In this document: one piece after another, positions 8,382-16,935 of the stretch
How positions within the stretch are numbered: the stretch's first letter is position 1
Layout: the number at the start of each line of letters is the position of its first letter
Source: Mycolicibacterium peregrinum
Lineage (GTDB): Bacteria; Actinomycetota; Actinomycetes; Mycobacteriales; Mycobacteriaceae
DNA: 64,000 nt
Reading direction: 5' to 3'
Assembly: GCF_001665785.1 (NCBI RefSeq)
Contig: NZ_LZSO01000034.1
Span: 62,001-126,000, forward strand
Notes under the pieces: generated by a model
Databases searched by the model: none
What the model saw: only the letters and a program-made list of their open reading frames with translations
What the model was told of the DNA's origin: nothing
Position numbers and translations under genes: made by a program

Positions 8382-10067
8382 CTATCCCAGGATCGCCCGG
8401 GCAGCGCGCTCGGCGATCAGCATGACCGGCGCGTTGGTGTTCCCGGAAGTGATGGTGGGCATCGCCGACGCATCGACCACTCGAAGGCCGGCGACGCGGT
8501 ACACGCGGCAGTCGGTGTCGAGCACCGTGGCAGACGACCGTGGAAGGCCTTGTGCGTCAAAGGCTCCCATCGCGCACGTGCCCACCGGGTGAAAAATCGT
8601 GGTGCCGAGCTCGCCGGCCGCTCTCTGGAGGTCGTCGTCACTCACCAGTTGCGGACCGGGCAGCAACTCTGCTGGGTGGTAGCCGGCCAGGGCAGGCGCC
8701 GCCATGATCTGCCGGGTCATCCGGAGTCCGCGCACGGCGATTTCACGATCGGCGTCGGTGGACAGGTAATTGCAGGAGATCTTCGGGTAGGTCAGCGGAT
8801 CTGCGTCGGCAATGCGCACATGACCACGCGAGCTGGGACGCAGATTGCAGACCGAGGGGGTGATGGCTCCGAAGGCGTGCAGGGGGTCACCGAACTTGGG
8901 CAACGACAACGGCTGCACGTGCCACTCCATATCGGGACTGGCCAGCGCGGGGTCGCTTTTGGCGAAAGCGCCCAGCGTGGAGGGCGGCATGGTCATCGGT
9001 CCTGAGCGCAGCGTCAGGTACTGAATTCCCATGCCGCCACGGGTGATCCAATTCCGGTACAGGGTGTTGACGGTTCTCGCACCCTGGATGCGGTAGACCG
9101 TTCGCAGTTGCAGGTGGTCCTGGAGGTTTTCACCCACTCCCGGCAGGTCGACCGCCACCGGCACGTGGTGCTGGGCGAGCAGCCCGGCCGGGCCGAGGCC
9201 CGAAACCTGCATGAGCTGCGGCGAACCAATCGATCCAGCGCTCAGGATCACCTCCCGGCGGGCACGGACGTCGACGATCTGGCCGTCTTTGTGCAGACGC
9301 AGACCCGTGACGCGGTGCTGGGCTGTGGTCCAGGCGCCGCGGCGCTGATCTTGCGGGACCTGGTCGTCCATCAGCAGCCGCAAGGCCTGGGCCTGGGTGT
9401 AGACGGTGAGATTGGGTCGGTGGGCGACAGGATGCAGGAAGGCATCGGCCATCGACCAGCGGCGGCCGCGTCGTTGGTTGACGTGAAAGTACGCACTACC
9501 GGAGTTGTCGCCCCGGTTGAACTCGTCGATCGGGGCGATGCCCACCTGGGCGGCGGCCGCCTGCCAGGCGTCCAAGATCTTCCAGCGCACCCGCGGCTGC
9601 TCGACGCGGATCTCACCGCCGGTGCCGTGCCACTCGTCGGCCCCGCCGAAGTAGTCTTCCAACTGCTTGTAGATCGCCAGAGTTTCGCCGGCACCATCCG
9701 GGCCACCCCAACGCCATCGGTCGTCACCCGTGGCCTGTGCCCACAGGTCGTAATCGCTTGCCTGTCCGCGCATGTGGATCATCGCGTTGATGGATGAGCA
9801 GCCGCCGATCACGCGGCCCCGCGCGTAGTGAATGCTGCGGCCGGCCAGACCTGGGTCGGGTTCGGTCGTGAAGCACCAGTCGGTGCGGGGATTCGCGATT
9901 GTGTAGAGGTAGCCCACCGGCACCTTGATCCAGAACCAGTTGTCCTTGCCACCGGCCTCGATCAAGAGCACACGATGGTCGGGGTTGGCGCTGAGTCGAT
10001 TGGCGAGCAGGCAGCCTGCACTGCCTGCTCCCACGATGATGAAGTCGAATTCGACGATTGGGCTCAT
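8382..10067 (-). CDS. GMC-family FAD-dependent alcohol dehydrogenase/oxidase
   Basis: The 561-residue protein begins with the FAD-binding motif DFIIVGAGSAGCLLANRLS (residues 7-25) and ADP-site residues LLIEAGG. It carries the GMC signatures GRVIGGCSSINAMIHMRGQ (signature 1) and ILSAGSIGSPQLMQVSGLGP (signature 2), and a C-terminal HPVGTCAMG then RVVDASAMPTITSGNTNAP, with the active-site His/Asn pair. The family covers choline dehydrogenase and long-chain alcohol oxidases; the substrate is not readable. It precedes the GNAT gene in the same direction and follows an FAD monooxygenase, so a catabolic role for the group is possible. Confidence 0.92.
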   Translation of the reverse strand: MSPIVEFDFIIVGAGSAGCLLANRLSANPDHRVLLIEAGGKDNWFWIKVPVGYLYTIANPRTDWCFTTEPDPGLAGRSIHYARGRVIGGCSSINAMIHMRGQASDYDLWAQATGDDRWRWGGPDGAGETLAIYKQLEDYFGGADEWHGTGGEIRVEQPRVRWKILDAWQAAAAQVGIAPIDEFNRGDNSGSAYFHVNQRRGRRWSMADAFLHPVAHRPNLTVYTQAQALRLLMDDQVPQDQRRGAWTTAQHRVTGLRLHKDGQIVDVRARREVILSAGSIGSPQLMQVSGLGPAGLLAQHHVPVAVDLPGVGENLQDHLQLRTVYRIQGARTVNTLYRNWITRGGMGIQYLTLRSGPMTMPPSTLGAFAKSDPALASPDMEWHVQPLSLPKFGDPLHAFGAITPSVCNLRPSSRGHVRIADADPLTYPKISCNYLSTDADREIAVRGLRMTRQIMAAPALAGYHPAELLPGPQLVSDDDLQRAAGELGTTIFHPVGTCAMGAFDAQGLPRSSATVLDTDCRVYRVAGLRVVDASAMPTITSGNTNAPVMLIAERAARAILG

Positions 10068-10142
10068 TCCGCCATCGTTCCTAATCGCCGGCGTGATCGG
10101 GTAAGAGTTGGGCCGCGGGTGATCGTGCCGAAACTGGTGACA

Positions 10143-11237
10143 TCATGCGTATCCGCCTTGGGTGTCATACCCGGAGATGCCGGCGGGGGGTCGCCAGTGG
10201 CTGACCGCCCCCGCGATGACACCGAAGAGGGGACCAGGCGTGAGCCTCAAAGTCAGATTGCGGGCCCTTTCCGCACTGCGAAGGCGGGGCGCCGCGAAAT
10301 ACGATCCGGCCTTTGATGCGGTGTACAGCGCCAGCATGCGTGACCGGCGTTTGGCCAGACCGACGGGGCCACGGTTGGCAAGAGTGATGGCGTCTTCCAT
10401 CGCCAGCGCTGCACCCTGACCGAACGTGGGACGCATCGTGTGGGCGGCGTCGCCGATCAATGCGACGTTGCCGCGCACGAGCTGGCGGGGTGGTCGGGCT
10501 TCGAAAATTTCCGGAGTGGCCATGTGGTGGGGGTCGCCGGCATCGATGAGCGTCGGAAGTGGGGCCGGCCAGTGACAGTAGGCGTGTAGTTCAGCTCCGT
10601 GGTCTTGGGTTCCGCCGTAGATGTAGGTACGGCCATCGGCGAGGGGCAAGATCCCAAAATCTGTGGTGCGCCCCCAAATTGGCCCGAATCCGGTGTCGAG
10701 GCGTCGGTCGACGATCCAGGCCCACCCGGTGATGCCGGTGGAGCGCGGTGCTGGCGCGTCCGACCACAGTGTTTTTCTGACGATGCCCCGTGTTCCATCC
10801 GCGCCGATGATCAGATCGAAACGGCGTTCTGTCCCGTTGACGGCGACGACACCGTCCGTGCGGACGTCGACAACGGTGCTGGAGTAGTGCAGACAATCGG
10901 GAGGGAGCCGCTCAGTCAGCCAGGCGAGCAGCTGGCCACGCGGGACCGTCGCGTACTGGTCTCCACCGGTGAGCTGCGCAAGCGTTCGTCGGATGAGAAC
11001 ATCGCCGTCTGACGTGCGGACCGTGGCGGGTGTGTGTGACCACGGCTCTGTCGCGACATGCGCACGAACGCCGAGGATCGACAAACACGTGAGCGCATTC
11101 GAAGCCAGGGAGATAGCACCCCCAGCGAGGGACGCTCCAGAAGACCTCTCGAAAACACTGACGTCGTGACCGACTTGCCGAAATGCGATCGCCGCCGCCA
11201 GTCCTGCAAAACCGCCGCCGATGACCCCGACCTTCAT
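10143..11237 (-). CDS. FAD-dependent aromatic monooxygenase-like protein
   Basis: The 364-residue enzyme starts with the dinucleotide motif VGVIGGGFAGLAAAIAFRQVGHDVSVFER and later has DLIIGADGTRGIVRKTL (the DG motif) and GNVALIGDAAHTMRPTFGQGAALAMEDA (the GD motif), the three marks of the PHBH-type class A flavoprotein monooxygenases. Such enzymes hydroxylate aromatic or polycyclic substrates using NAD(P)H and oxygen. It is the most upstream of the leftward group that also holds the GMC oxidoreductase. ATG 11237 directly precedes the beta strand of the FAD motif, which supports this start. Confidence 0.9.
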   Translation of the reverse strand: MKVGVIGGGFAGLAAAIAFRQVGHDVSVFERSSGASLAGGAISLASNALTCLSILGVRAHVATEPWSHTPATVRTSDGDVLIRRTLAQLTGGDQYATVPRGQLLAWLTERLPPDCLHYSSTVVDVRTDGVVAVNGTERRFDLIIGADGTRGIVRKTLWSDAPAPRSTGITGWAWIVDRRLDTGFGPIWGRTTDFGILPLADGRTYIYGGTQDHGAELHAYCHWPAPLPTLIDAGDPHHMATPEIFEARPPRQLVRGNVALIGDAAHTMRPTFGQGAALAMEDAITLANRGPVGLAKRRSRMLALYTASKAGSYFAAPRLRSAERARNLTLRLTPGPLFGVIAGAVSHWRPPAGISGYDTQGGYA

Positions 11238-11281
11238 CTCCTCAAGCTACGACGCTCCGTAGTAGATGTCGAGGGTTCTGA

Positions 11282-12091
11282 TCACCCGTTGTCCCGCCAG
11301 GTGATCACCTGCTTCAGAGACGCGAGGTCGTATCCGTTGTCGGAGGTGAGCTCGGTCTGGAACAGCGTGACGCCGGCTTCTCGGAAGGCATCGGCACTGT
11401 CGGCGTCTTGCCACAGCGTGGAGCGTTCGATATCAGCGCCGTTGCGGCCGAACGTCGCCGCCAACTCGTCGACGCGGTCGCTGGACTTCCGGAACGCGTC
11501 GAGGTCCTGGAACGCGTGCCAGATGTCGGCGTGCCGGGCGACGGCGGGCAGCGAACGCTTGGGCCCCGTCCCGCCGATGAGGATGGGCACCTTGCGCACG
11601 GGCGGCGGAATCAGTGCGGCGAGCCGGTTCTCGATGCGGATCAGGCTCTCGTCGAACAGGTCGAAGCGGGAGCCGAAGGTGCCGAAATCGTAACCGTAAG
11701 TGGTGTAGTCCTTTTCATACCACCCAGCGCCGAGGCCCAGGATGAGCCGGCCGCCACTGATGTGGTCGACGGTGCGCGCCATGTCGGCGAGCAGGTCGGC
11801 GTTGCGGTAGCCGACGCCGGTGACGAGGAGCCCGATCTCGGCGTGCGAGGTGATTTCACCCCACGACGCGAGCGCGGTCCAGCCCTCGAAGTTGGCGACG
11901 TCGGGCTGCTCGTCGAACAGGACGGGCTTGCCGTCGACGAGGGCCTTCATCGCCGGACGGTGGAAGTGGTCATAACCGAAGATCACGTCGACGCCGAGGT
12001 CGTCGGCGGCCAGGACGGCGTCGCGCCACGTGCGGTAGTCGGAGGCGCCGCCGGGCTGGATCTGCACGGCGACGCGAACGGGACGGGTCAT
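11282..12091 (-). CDS. F420-dependent LLM-class oxidoreductase
   Basis: The 269-residue protein has the luciferase-like TIM-barrel pattern: RVAVQIQPGG, ADDLGVDVIFGYDHFHRPA, EIGLLVTGVGYRNADLLADMARTVDHISGGRLILGLGAGWYEKDYTTYGYDFGT, then PILIGGTGPKRSLPAVARHADIWHAF. The block around DHISGGRLILGLGAGW is characteristic of the F420-using mycobacterial branch. The substrate is unknown. ATG 12091 is chosen because MTRPVRVAV leads directly into the first strand; an in-frame start 16 codons upstream adds a basic tail with no family counterpart. Confidence 0.88.
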   Translation of the reverse strand: MTRPVRVAVQIQPGGASDYRTWRDAVLAADDLGVDVIFGYDHFHRPAMKALVDGKPVLFDEQPDVANFEGWTALASWGEITSHAEIGLLVTGVGYRNADLLADMARTVDHISGGRLILGLGAGWYEKDYTTYGYDFGTFGSRFDLFDESLIRIENRLAALIPPPVRKVPILIGGTGPKRSLPAVARHADIWHAFQDLDAFRKSSDRVDELAATFGRNGADIERSTLWQDADSADAFREAGVTLFQTELTSDNGYDLASLKQVITWRDNG

Positions 12092-12231
12092 GTGGATGCT
12101 CCTGAGTCGGGGAAGGGGCGACTCCTGAGCCAAGTTCACCGGGGCGCGGGTTTATTCCGCGTGGTGCATGACCTCGTCCTCCTCCGAAACTGGATTGCTC
12201 TCCAGCGGGCGGTTCACCTACCGTCCCAGCC

Positions 12232-12966
12232 ATGCCTGCGGATGCACCCACCATTCTGGCGACCAGTGGCGGAATAGGACCGGGGCGGCGCACGCGTCTC
12301 GGGTTCACCGCCTTGACCGATTACGCGGTCGAACTTTCCGGTGTCACCGGACGACCTCCGCGCGTCTGCATGTTGGCGACGGCAATGGGTGACGACAAAG
12401 CGGTCCTGCACTATCTCACCGAGGCAGCGCAGGTTCGTGGCTTCGTCCCATCGCACGTGGCGTTGTTCCCGATGCCGACCGTCGACGATGTCACCGCGCA
12501 TCTGCTGGAGCAGGATGTGGTGTGGGTGTTCGGCGGCAGCGTCGCGGGACTGCTGGCGATGTGGCGGCTGCACGGAGTGGATGAAGCCCTACGCACAGCG
12601 TGGCGGGCCGGGGTGGTGCTGACCGGCATTTCGGCCGGCTCCATCTGCTGGCATGCTGGCGGCACCACCGATTCGTTCGGCCCGCAACTACAGCCCATTA
12701 CCAACGGTCTAGGGTTCCTGCCCTACGCCAACGGCGTGCACTACGATTCCGAGGCTCAGCGCCGGCCGCTACTACATGAGTTGGTGGGCACCGCAGTTCT
12801 TCCATCAGCGTTCGCCACCGATGACGGTGCCGGCGTTGTCTACCGCGGCACCCAGTTCGTGGAAGCCGTCGCCGAAAATGACAACGCAGGAGCGTATTTC
12901 GTCGAACGACGAGACGCCGCCGCGGTAACCGAGACCGCGCTCGACGTCCGGCGGTTGCAGCGCTGA
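12232..12966 (+). CDS. Peptidase E-like serine peptidase (S51 family)
   Basis: The 244-residue protein carries ILATSGGIGPG near its start, VVWVFGGSVAGLL around 97-108 and TGISAGSICW (131-140), with Ser134 in the S-A-G nucleophile elbow typical of the class I glutamine-amidotransferase-like S51 peptidases. A later His (GVHYDSEAQ) is a candidate second catalytic residue. Family members cleave Asp-X dipeptides (peptidase E) or cyanophycin. The length fits the actinobacterial peptidase E-like group. It is divergent from the LLM oxidoreductase and is followed by a hairpin. Confidence 0.85.
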   Translation: MPADAPTILATSGGIGPGRRTRLGFTALTDYAVELSGVTGRPPRVCMLATAMGDDKAVLHYLTEAAQVRGFVPSHVALFPMPTVDDVTAHLLEQDVVWVFGGSVAGLLAMWRLHGVDEALRTAWRAGVVLTGISAGSICWHAGGTTDSFGPQLQPITNGLGFLPYANGVHYDSEAQRRPLLHELVGTAVLPSAFATDDGAGVVYRGTQFVEAVAENDNAGAYFVERRDAAAVTETALDVRRLQR

Positions 12967-12974
12967 AACCCGAT

Positions 12975-12994
12975 CGGTCGTGTCATAACGACCG
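12975..12994. terminator. Short hairpin between convergent genes
   Basis: CGGTCGT (12975-12981) and ACGACCG (12988-12994) form a perfect 7-bp stem around a 6-nt loop, immediately after the peptidase E stop. No U-run follows, which is usual for mycobacterial terminators. It could serve both strands. Confidence 0.5.
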
Positions 12995-13051
12995 TTCGCG
13001 ATGCGGGCGTGGCGGCCTGCCACCGGGAGGTGCGACGGCGCGCGGCGAGGC

Positions 13052-13438
13052 CTACGCAGAACGCACGGCGGATTGCTCTCGACTAGTGAGCGCCGCGACT
13101 CCTAGGCCTGCGAAAAGTGCGGCGCCGCCTCCCGCGACGATTGCACCGGTAGGCGAAAGGGTTCGGGCTCGGATCCCACGCGCGGCAGCGATGACGTCCA
13201 TGAGGTCGGTGAGCAGTCCCAGCTGTAGCGCCCGAGTCTGCAGTCGTGGGGAAGCGCTATCGGTGATCGCGACTGCCAACGTCAGCTCACGCGAGCCGAA
13301 AAGTTGAGTAGTGAGTGGCTGGTCGCGGCCTGCGCTGAGTCCGATGAGTCGACCCGTGGTGTTCGGAGCCAACCAGGCGGCGATGCCGGTAGTGAATCGG
13401 AGGGCGGCAAAGACGCGAATGAGCACATTGCGATTCAT
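13052..13438 (-). CDS. Small integral membrane protein (DUF4267-like)
   Basis: The 128-residue protein has about three hydrophobic segments: RVFAALRFTTGIAAWLAP, an internal amphipathic region with ELTLAVAITDSA and LLTDLMDVIAAARGI, and AIVAGGGAALFAGLGVAALT near the C-terminus. The arrangement with LFGSRELTLAVA and LTDLMDVIAAARG resembles small actinobacterial membrane proteins of the DUF4267 type; their function is unknown. It lies 64 bp downstream of the beta-lactamase-fold esterase gene on the same strand and may be read with it. Confidence 0.65.
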   Translation of the reverse strand: MNRNVLIRVFAALRFTTGIAAWLAPNTTGRLIGLSAGRDQPLTTQLFGSRELTLAVAITDSASPRLQTRALQLGLLTDLMDVIAAARGIRARTLSPTGAIVAGGGAALFAGLGVAALTSREQSAVRSA

Positions 13439-13502
13439 AGCCTCAACCCTTCAGGAAGGCAGGGAGTGCTTCAAGGAAACGCCCGGTCTTTCTCGGGTGC
13501 CG

Positions 13503-14660
13503 TCACAGCGCGTTGTACACCGCGGCGATGAGCCGATAGGCACGGCGATCGCCGGCCAGCCAGTCGCGGCGCAGATTGGGCACGAAGGCGAAGGCGACCT
13601 TGTGTTCGAGATCGGCCAGTCCCACCGAGCCACCGGCCCCCGGGTGGCCGAACGCAGTCCGTTGTGCAGGTTCGGGCACCACGAAGTTCTGCGACGGCAG
13701 CATGTAACCGAGGCCGAATGCACTTTCCAAGCGCAGTACCCGGTCGTTGCCGCGTACGCGTTCTGTCGTGGCTTCGCACAGAGGGCCCGGGGCGACGAGG
13801 GTTCCGCTGGTCAGGTCGCCATAGAATCTGGCCAGATCACGAGCGGTGGTGACGAGCCCAGACGCGGGCCAGCCCGCCGCCAATACTTCTGGATCGTTAT
13901 AGGATGCAACGGGATTCGATGATGCCCTGATAAACAGCGATTCTGGGTCGGACATCGCGGTCACCATCTCGGCGACGGTGTCGTCCGGTATCGGCGGCGC
14001 GTTCTCGGTGCTCCAGGCACGCTGTTCGGGCGGCGGCGAACTGACCCGGGCAACGTCGCGCACCGCCGCACCGGATGCGCCGATGAACAGCCCGTCACCC
14101 AAGTGGCGCCGGGTGAACTCGCCGACCGTCATGTCGCTGTGGCGCCGCACGAATTCACCGACCAGCCAGCCGAAAGTCAAAGCGTGATAACCATGTTCGG
14201 TCCCAGGCTGCCAGAGCGGGCATTGGGCCGCCAGCAGGTCGGCCATCGCCGCGGGATCCGCGGCTTGTGCCACCGAAACCGGGCGCTCCAAGACGGGCAA
14301 CCCGGCCCGGTGGGCCATCAGGTCGGTCAGCGTGATCTCGTGCTTGCCGTGCTGTGCGAATTCCGGCCACCACGCGCTCACGGGTTCGTCGACACCGTGG
14401 CCATATTGCTGGGCGACCATGAGGACGGCGGTCGCCGTCACACCCTTGGTGCAGGAAAAGGTCGGGCATGCGGTGTCGCGCGTCCATGGACGTCCGGTTT
14501 GTCTGTCGGCGATCCCTCCCCATAGGTCGACCACCGCACGACCGTCGACGAAGACGGCCACCGCGGCGCCGAGGTCGTCGCCGTCGGCTAAACCCGCTTC
14601 GAAGACCGCCTGCACTTCCGCGAAGGCGGGGTCAACATGGCCTGCCGCTGAACTGGACAT
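13503..14660 (-). CDS. Beta-lactamase-fold esterase (class C/EstB type)
   Basis: The 385-residue protein has the serine-hydrolase SxxK motif in FSCTKG (Ser69-Lys72), a candidate tyrosine motif YHA (158-160) in GYHALTFGWLVGEFVRR, and the C-terminal FGHPGAGGSVGLAD replacing the KTG box. This is the pattern of EstB and the mycobacterial Lip esterases of family VIII rather than of true beta-lactamases. There is no signal peptide, so it is probably cytosolic. A KstR-type palindrome lies 10-23 bp upstream of the ATG, which links it to the sterol-catabolism regulon and suggests an ester or lactone substrate from that pathway (inference). Confidence 0.88.
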   Translation of the reverse strand: MSSSAAGHVDPAFAEVQAVFEAGLADGDDLGAAVAVFVDGRAVVDLWGGIADRQTGRPWTRDTACPTFSCTKGVTATAVLMVAQQYGHGVDEPVSAWWPEFAQHGKHEITLTDLMAHRAGLPVLERPVSVAQAADPAAMADLLAAQCPLWQPGTEHGYHALTFGWLVGEFVRRHSDMTVGEFTRRHLGDGLFIGASGAAVRDVARVSSPPPEQRAWSTENAPPIPDDTVAEMVTAMSDPESLFIRASSNPVASYNDPEVLAAGWPASGLVTTARDLARFYGDLTSGTLVAPGPLCEATTERVRGNDRVLRLESAFGLGYMLPSQNFVVPEPAQRTAFGHPGAGGSVGLADLEHKVAFAFVPNLRRDWLAGDRRAYRLIAAVYNAL

Positions 14661-14669
14661 ACACCGGAT

Positions 14670-14683
14670 TAGAACACGTTCTA
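14670..14683. promoter_or_regulatory. KstR-type operator TAGAACACGTTCTA
   Basis: The 14-bp element has perfect TAGAAC/GTTCTA arms around a 2-bp centre and fits the KstR consensus tnnAACnnGTTnnA known from mycobacterial cholesterol catabolism. It sits between the leftward esterase start (14660) and the end of the IclR gene (14719), so it should control the esterase. Confidence 0.72.
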
Positions 14684-14718
14684 GTATTGCTCGGGTGCAG
14701 ATCGCGGAAGGCTGAGGG

Positions 14719-15489
14719 CTACTGCTCCTTAGCCCCGATCAGGGCTTCTGAGATCACGCCCGTCGCCTTCTTCAGTGCGGGAACGGCTCGAGCGATCAAT
14801 TCCTCATTGACATGAGCCGACGGTCCGGAGATGCCGATGGCCATTGGAGTCGGAGCACCGGGCACTGCCATCGCGACGGCGCGAACGCCGATCTCGAACT
14901 CCTCATCGTCGATCGCATAGCCGTCGATGCGCACGCGCTCAACGTTCGCGAACACCGCAGAAAGGGTGGACGCACTGTTCTCGGTCGGTGCGGGAAGTCC
15001 GGACTGTGTGACCAGTTTCAGAATGCGCGCATCGTCCAACTCGCCCAGAACGGCCTTGCCCACACCGGACGTGTGCAGACCGACCCGCTGGCCGACCTCA
15101 CTGTTCGTCCGCGTCAGTTTCGACGGCAGAACCTGCCCGGTGTAGATCACCATGTCACCGTCGAGCACCGCGAGACTCGCCGTCTCTGAGAGTTCATCGA
15201 CCAGCGACTGCAGCACGGGAGCGGCGACGGCACCCAACTGACGGTTCGCAACTTCGCCCAGCCGAATCAATCTCGGTCCTAGGGCGTAGCGCCGATTGGG
15301 AAGTTGGCGCACATAGCCGATTCCGACCAGTGTGCGCAGGAAGCGGTGAATTGTCGGTGGCGGCAACGGCGACTCCGCCGACAACTCCGTCAGCGAGCAC
15401 TCGCCGCCGGCACGCCCGATCAACTCCATCAACTCGAACGCGCGCTCTACCGACTGCACGCCGCCTGTCTTCTCCGCCATATATTCCAC
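14719..15489 (-). CDS. IclR-family regulator of the ureide cluster
   Basis: The 256-residue protein has an N-terminal winged helix (SVERAFELMELIG, SLTELSAESPLPPPTIHRFLRTLVGIGYV) and the IclR effector domain (LIRLGEVANRQLG, LAVLDGDMVIYTGQVLPSK, GLHTSGVGKAVLGEL, RVRIDGYAIDDEEFEIGVRAVAMAVPGA). Gene position suggests it senses allantoin, glyoxylate or another ureide intermediate, as AllR does in enterobacteria. It is divergent from the aldolase/allE operon, and two 15-bp palindromes lie between them; the same palindrome recurs at the permease/allantoinase promoters. ATG 15489 or ATG 15480 are both possible starts; a TTCCAC half-site overlaps the start. Confidence 0.9.
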   Translation of the reverse strand: MEYMAEKTGGVQSVERAFELMELIGRAGGECSLTELSAESPLPPPTIHRFLRTLVGIGYVRQLPNRRYALGPRLIRLGEVANRQLGAVAAPVLQSLVDELSETASLAVLDGDMVIYTGQVLPSKLTRTNSEVGQRVGLHTSGVGKAVLGELDDARILKLVTQSGLPAPTENSASTLSAVFANVERVRIDGYAIDDEEFEIGVRAVAMAVPGAPTPMAIGISGPSAHVNEELIARAVPALKKATGVISEALIGAKEQ

Positions 15490-15533
15490 TCCCGACCGAC
15501 GACTGTCGTTCCATCCAACATGCGCAAGATCAC

Positions 15534-15548
15534 TTCCGCAATATGGAA
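15534..15548. promoter_or_regulatory. IclR operator copy 1
   Basis: The palindrome TTCCGCAATATGGAA lies 45 bp upstream of the IclR start. It shares TTCC-N7-GGAA with three other sites in the cluster and probably serves autoregulation. Confidence 0.65.
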
Positions 15549-15601
15549 TAAGTGTTTCGATGAGGAAACGCAGATCGTGTGCCCATTACACTCGCGTTAA
15601 A

Positions 15602-15616
15602 CTCCACAATGTGGAA
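15602..15616. promoter_or_regulatory. IclR operator copy 2
   Basis: CTCCACAATGTGGAA contains the perfect dyad TCCACA-A-TGTGGA and lies 42 bp upstream of the aldolase GTG start, where it could block or recruit RNA polymerase for the aldolase/allE operon. Confidence 0.68.
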
Positions 15617-15657
15617 TTCTATCCATAGGAGAACTTTCAGACAGGGGAGGCACATCT

Positions 15658-16935
15658 GTGACACGACGCCTCGACGATGCGGTGCTCGCTGACGTCGACC
15701 GCCGCCTCTCGGCCGCTGACGCGCAACTGGTGAACCGATACCCGGGCGACGACGGCCGTCGGCAGCCGATCCACACGGTCTACATCCCAGGCAATCGGTA
15801 TACCGCGACGATGCCCGCCGACTGGGGAGCCACCGCCCTCGCAGCCGCGAAGGACGCGGGCGGGCTGGACGCAGTGGCCTCACTCGTCGGTGCGAGTACC
15901 GGAACCGACTGTGAACCCGAGACTCTCGCCTCCCTAGTCGAGAACAAGCTGACCACCGAGCCGATCGAAGACCTCCGCATCGACTTCGAGGACGGCTACG
16001 GCACCTTCGACGACGCGACCGAGGACGCCGACGTCGAAGCGGCGATCGCAGCACTGCGCGTCGCGCTCGACGCGGGCACCTCGACGCCGTTCGTCGGCAC
16101 CCGCTTCAAGTGCTTCGAAGCCGGAACCCGTGCACGCGGGCTGCGCACGCTCGACATGTTCGTCAGCGGACTCGTCGAATCCGGCGGCCTCCCGGACGGC
16201 CTGACCCTGACCCTGCCCAAGGTGACGTCCGTCGACCAGGTCGAAGCGATGGCCGAGGTGGCAAGTGCGCTCGAGGTTGCGAACGACCTCCCGGCCGGCC
16301 GCATCCGCTTCGAAGTACAGGTCGAGACGCCGCAGGCGATCCTCGGTGCCGATGGCCGCGCACCCGTTGCCCAGTTCATCCACGCCGGTGCGGGCCGCGT
16401 CAGCTCGCTGCACTACGGGACCTACGACTACTCGGCGTCGCTCGGGATCGCCGCCGCCTACCAGTCGATGGAGCACCCGGCCGCAGACCACGCCAAGAAC
16501 GTCATGCAACTCGCCGTCGCAGGCACCGGCGTGCACATGTCCGACGGCTCGACCAACATCCTCCCGGTCGGCGAGCCCGACAACGTCGCCATGGCGTGGA
16601 AGCTGCACGCCCGCCTCGTCCGGCGCCACCTGGAACGCGGTATCTACCAGGGCTGGGATATGCACCCCGCCCAACTCGTCACCCGATACCTGGCGACGTA
16701 CGCGTTCTACCGCGGCGCCTTCGCGCCGGCCGCGATCCGCCTGCGCAACTATGTCCACCGGCTCGACTCGACCGTAATGGACGAGCCGGCCACCGCCCGC
16801 GCGCTCGCCAACGTGATCCATCGTGGCAGCGTGTGCGGCGCCCTCACCGTCGATGAGATCGAGACAGCCACCGATCTCTCCATGTCCTCCGTGCGCGGCA
16901 TCGCGCTCGGCCGCACAACCAGGAGCAATCAGTGA
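15658..16935 (+). CDS. HpcH/citrate-lyase-like aldolase (DUF6986 type) of the ureide cluster
   Basis: The 425-residue protein has TIM-barrel aldolase features: EDLRIDFEDGYG (about 101-112) with the acidic metal/loop residues, TLTLPKVTSVDQVEAMAEV, FEVQVETPQAILG with the metal-binding Glu, LHYGTYDYSASLGIA, and GWDMHPAQLVTRYLATYAFYR near the end. This resembles the HpcH/HpaI/CitE superfamily and specifically the DUF6986 proteins that accompany allantoin or urate genes in actinobacteria. A plausible role is an aldol or malyl-type reaction on glyoxylate from ureidoglycolate breakdown; this is inference. GTG 15658 follows an AGGGGAGG site, and the stop overlaps the allE start by 4 bp (GTGA). Confidence 0.82.
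   Translation: MTRRLDDAVLADVDRRLSAADAQLVNRYPGDDGRRQPIHTVYIPGNRYTATMPADWGATALAAAKDAGGLDAVASLVGASTGTDCEPETLASLVENKLTTEPIEDLRIDFEDGYGTFDDATEDADVEAAIAALRVALDAGTSTPFVGTRFKCFEAGTRARGLRTLDMFVSGLVESGGLPDGLTLTLPKVTSVDQVEAMAEVASALEVANDLPAGRIRFEVQVETPQAILGADGRAPVAQFIHAGAGRVSSLHYGTYDYSASLGIAAAYQSMEHPAADHAKNVMQLAVAGTGVHMSDGSTNILPVGEPDNVAMAWKLHARLVRRHLERGIYQGWDMHPAQLVTRYLATYAFYRGAFAPAAIRLRNYVHRLDSTVMDEPATARALANVIHRGSVCGALTVDEIETATDLSMSSVRGIALGRTTRSNQ

Noticed and set aside
13503..14660. True class C beta-lactamase
   Set aside because: No signal peptide and no KTG box; HPGAGG at the end fits family VIII esterases.
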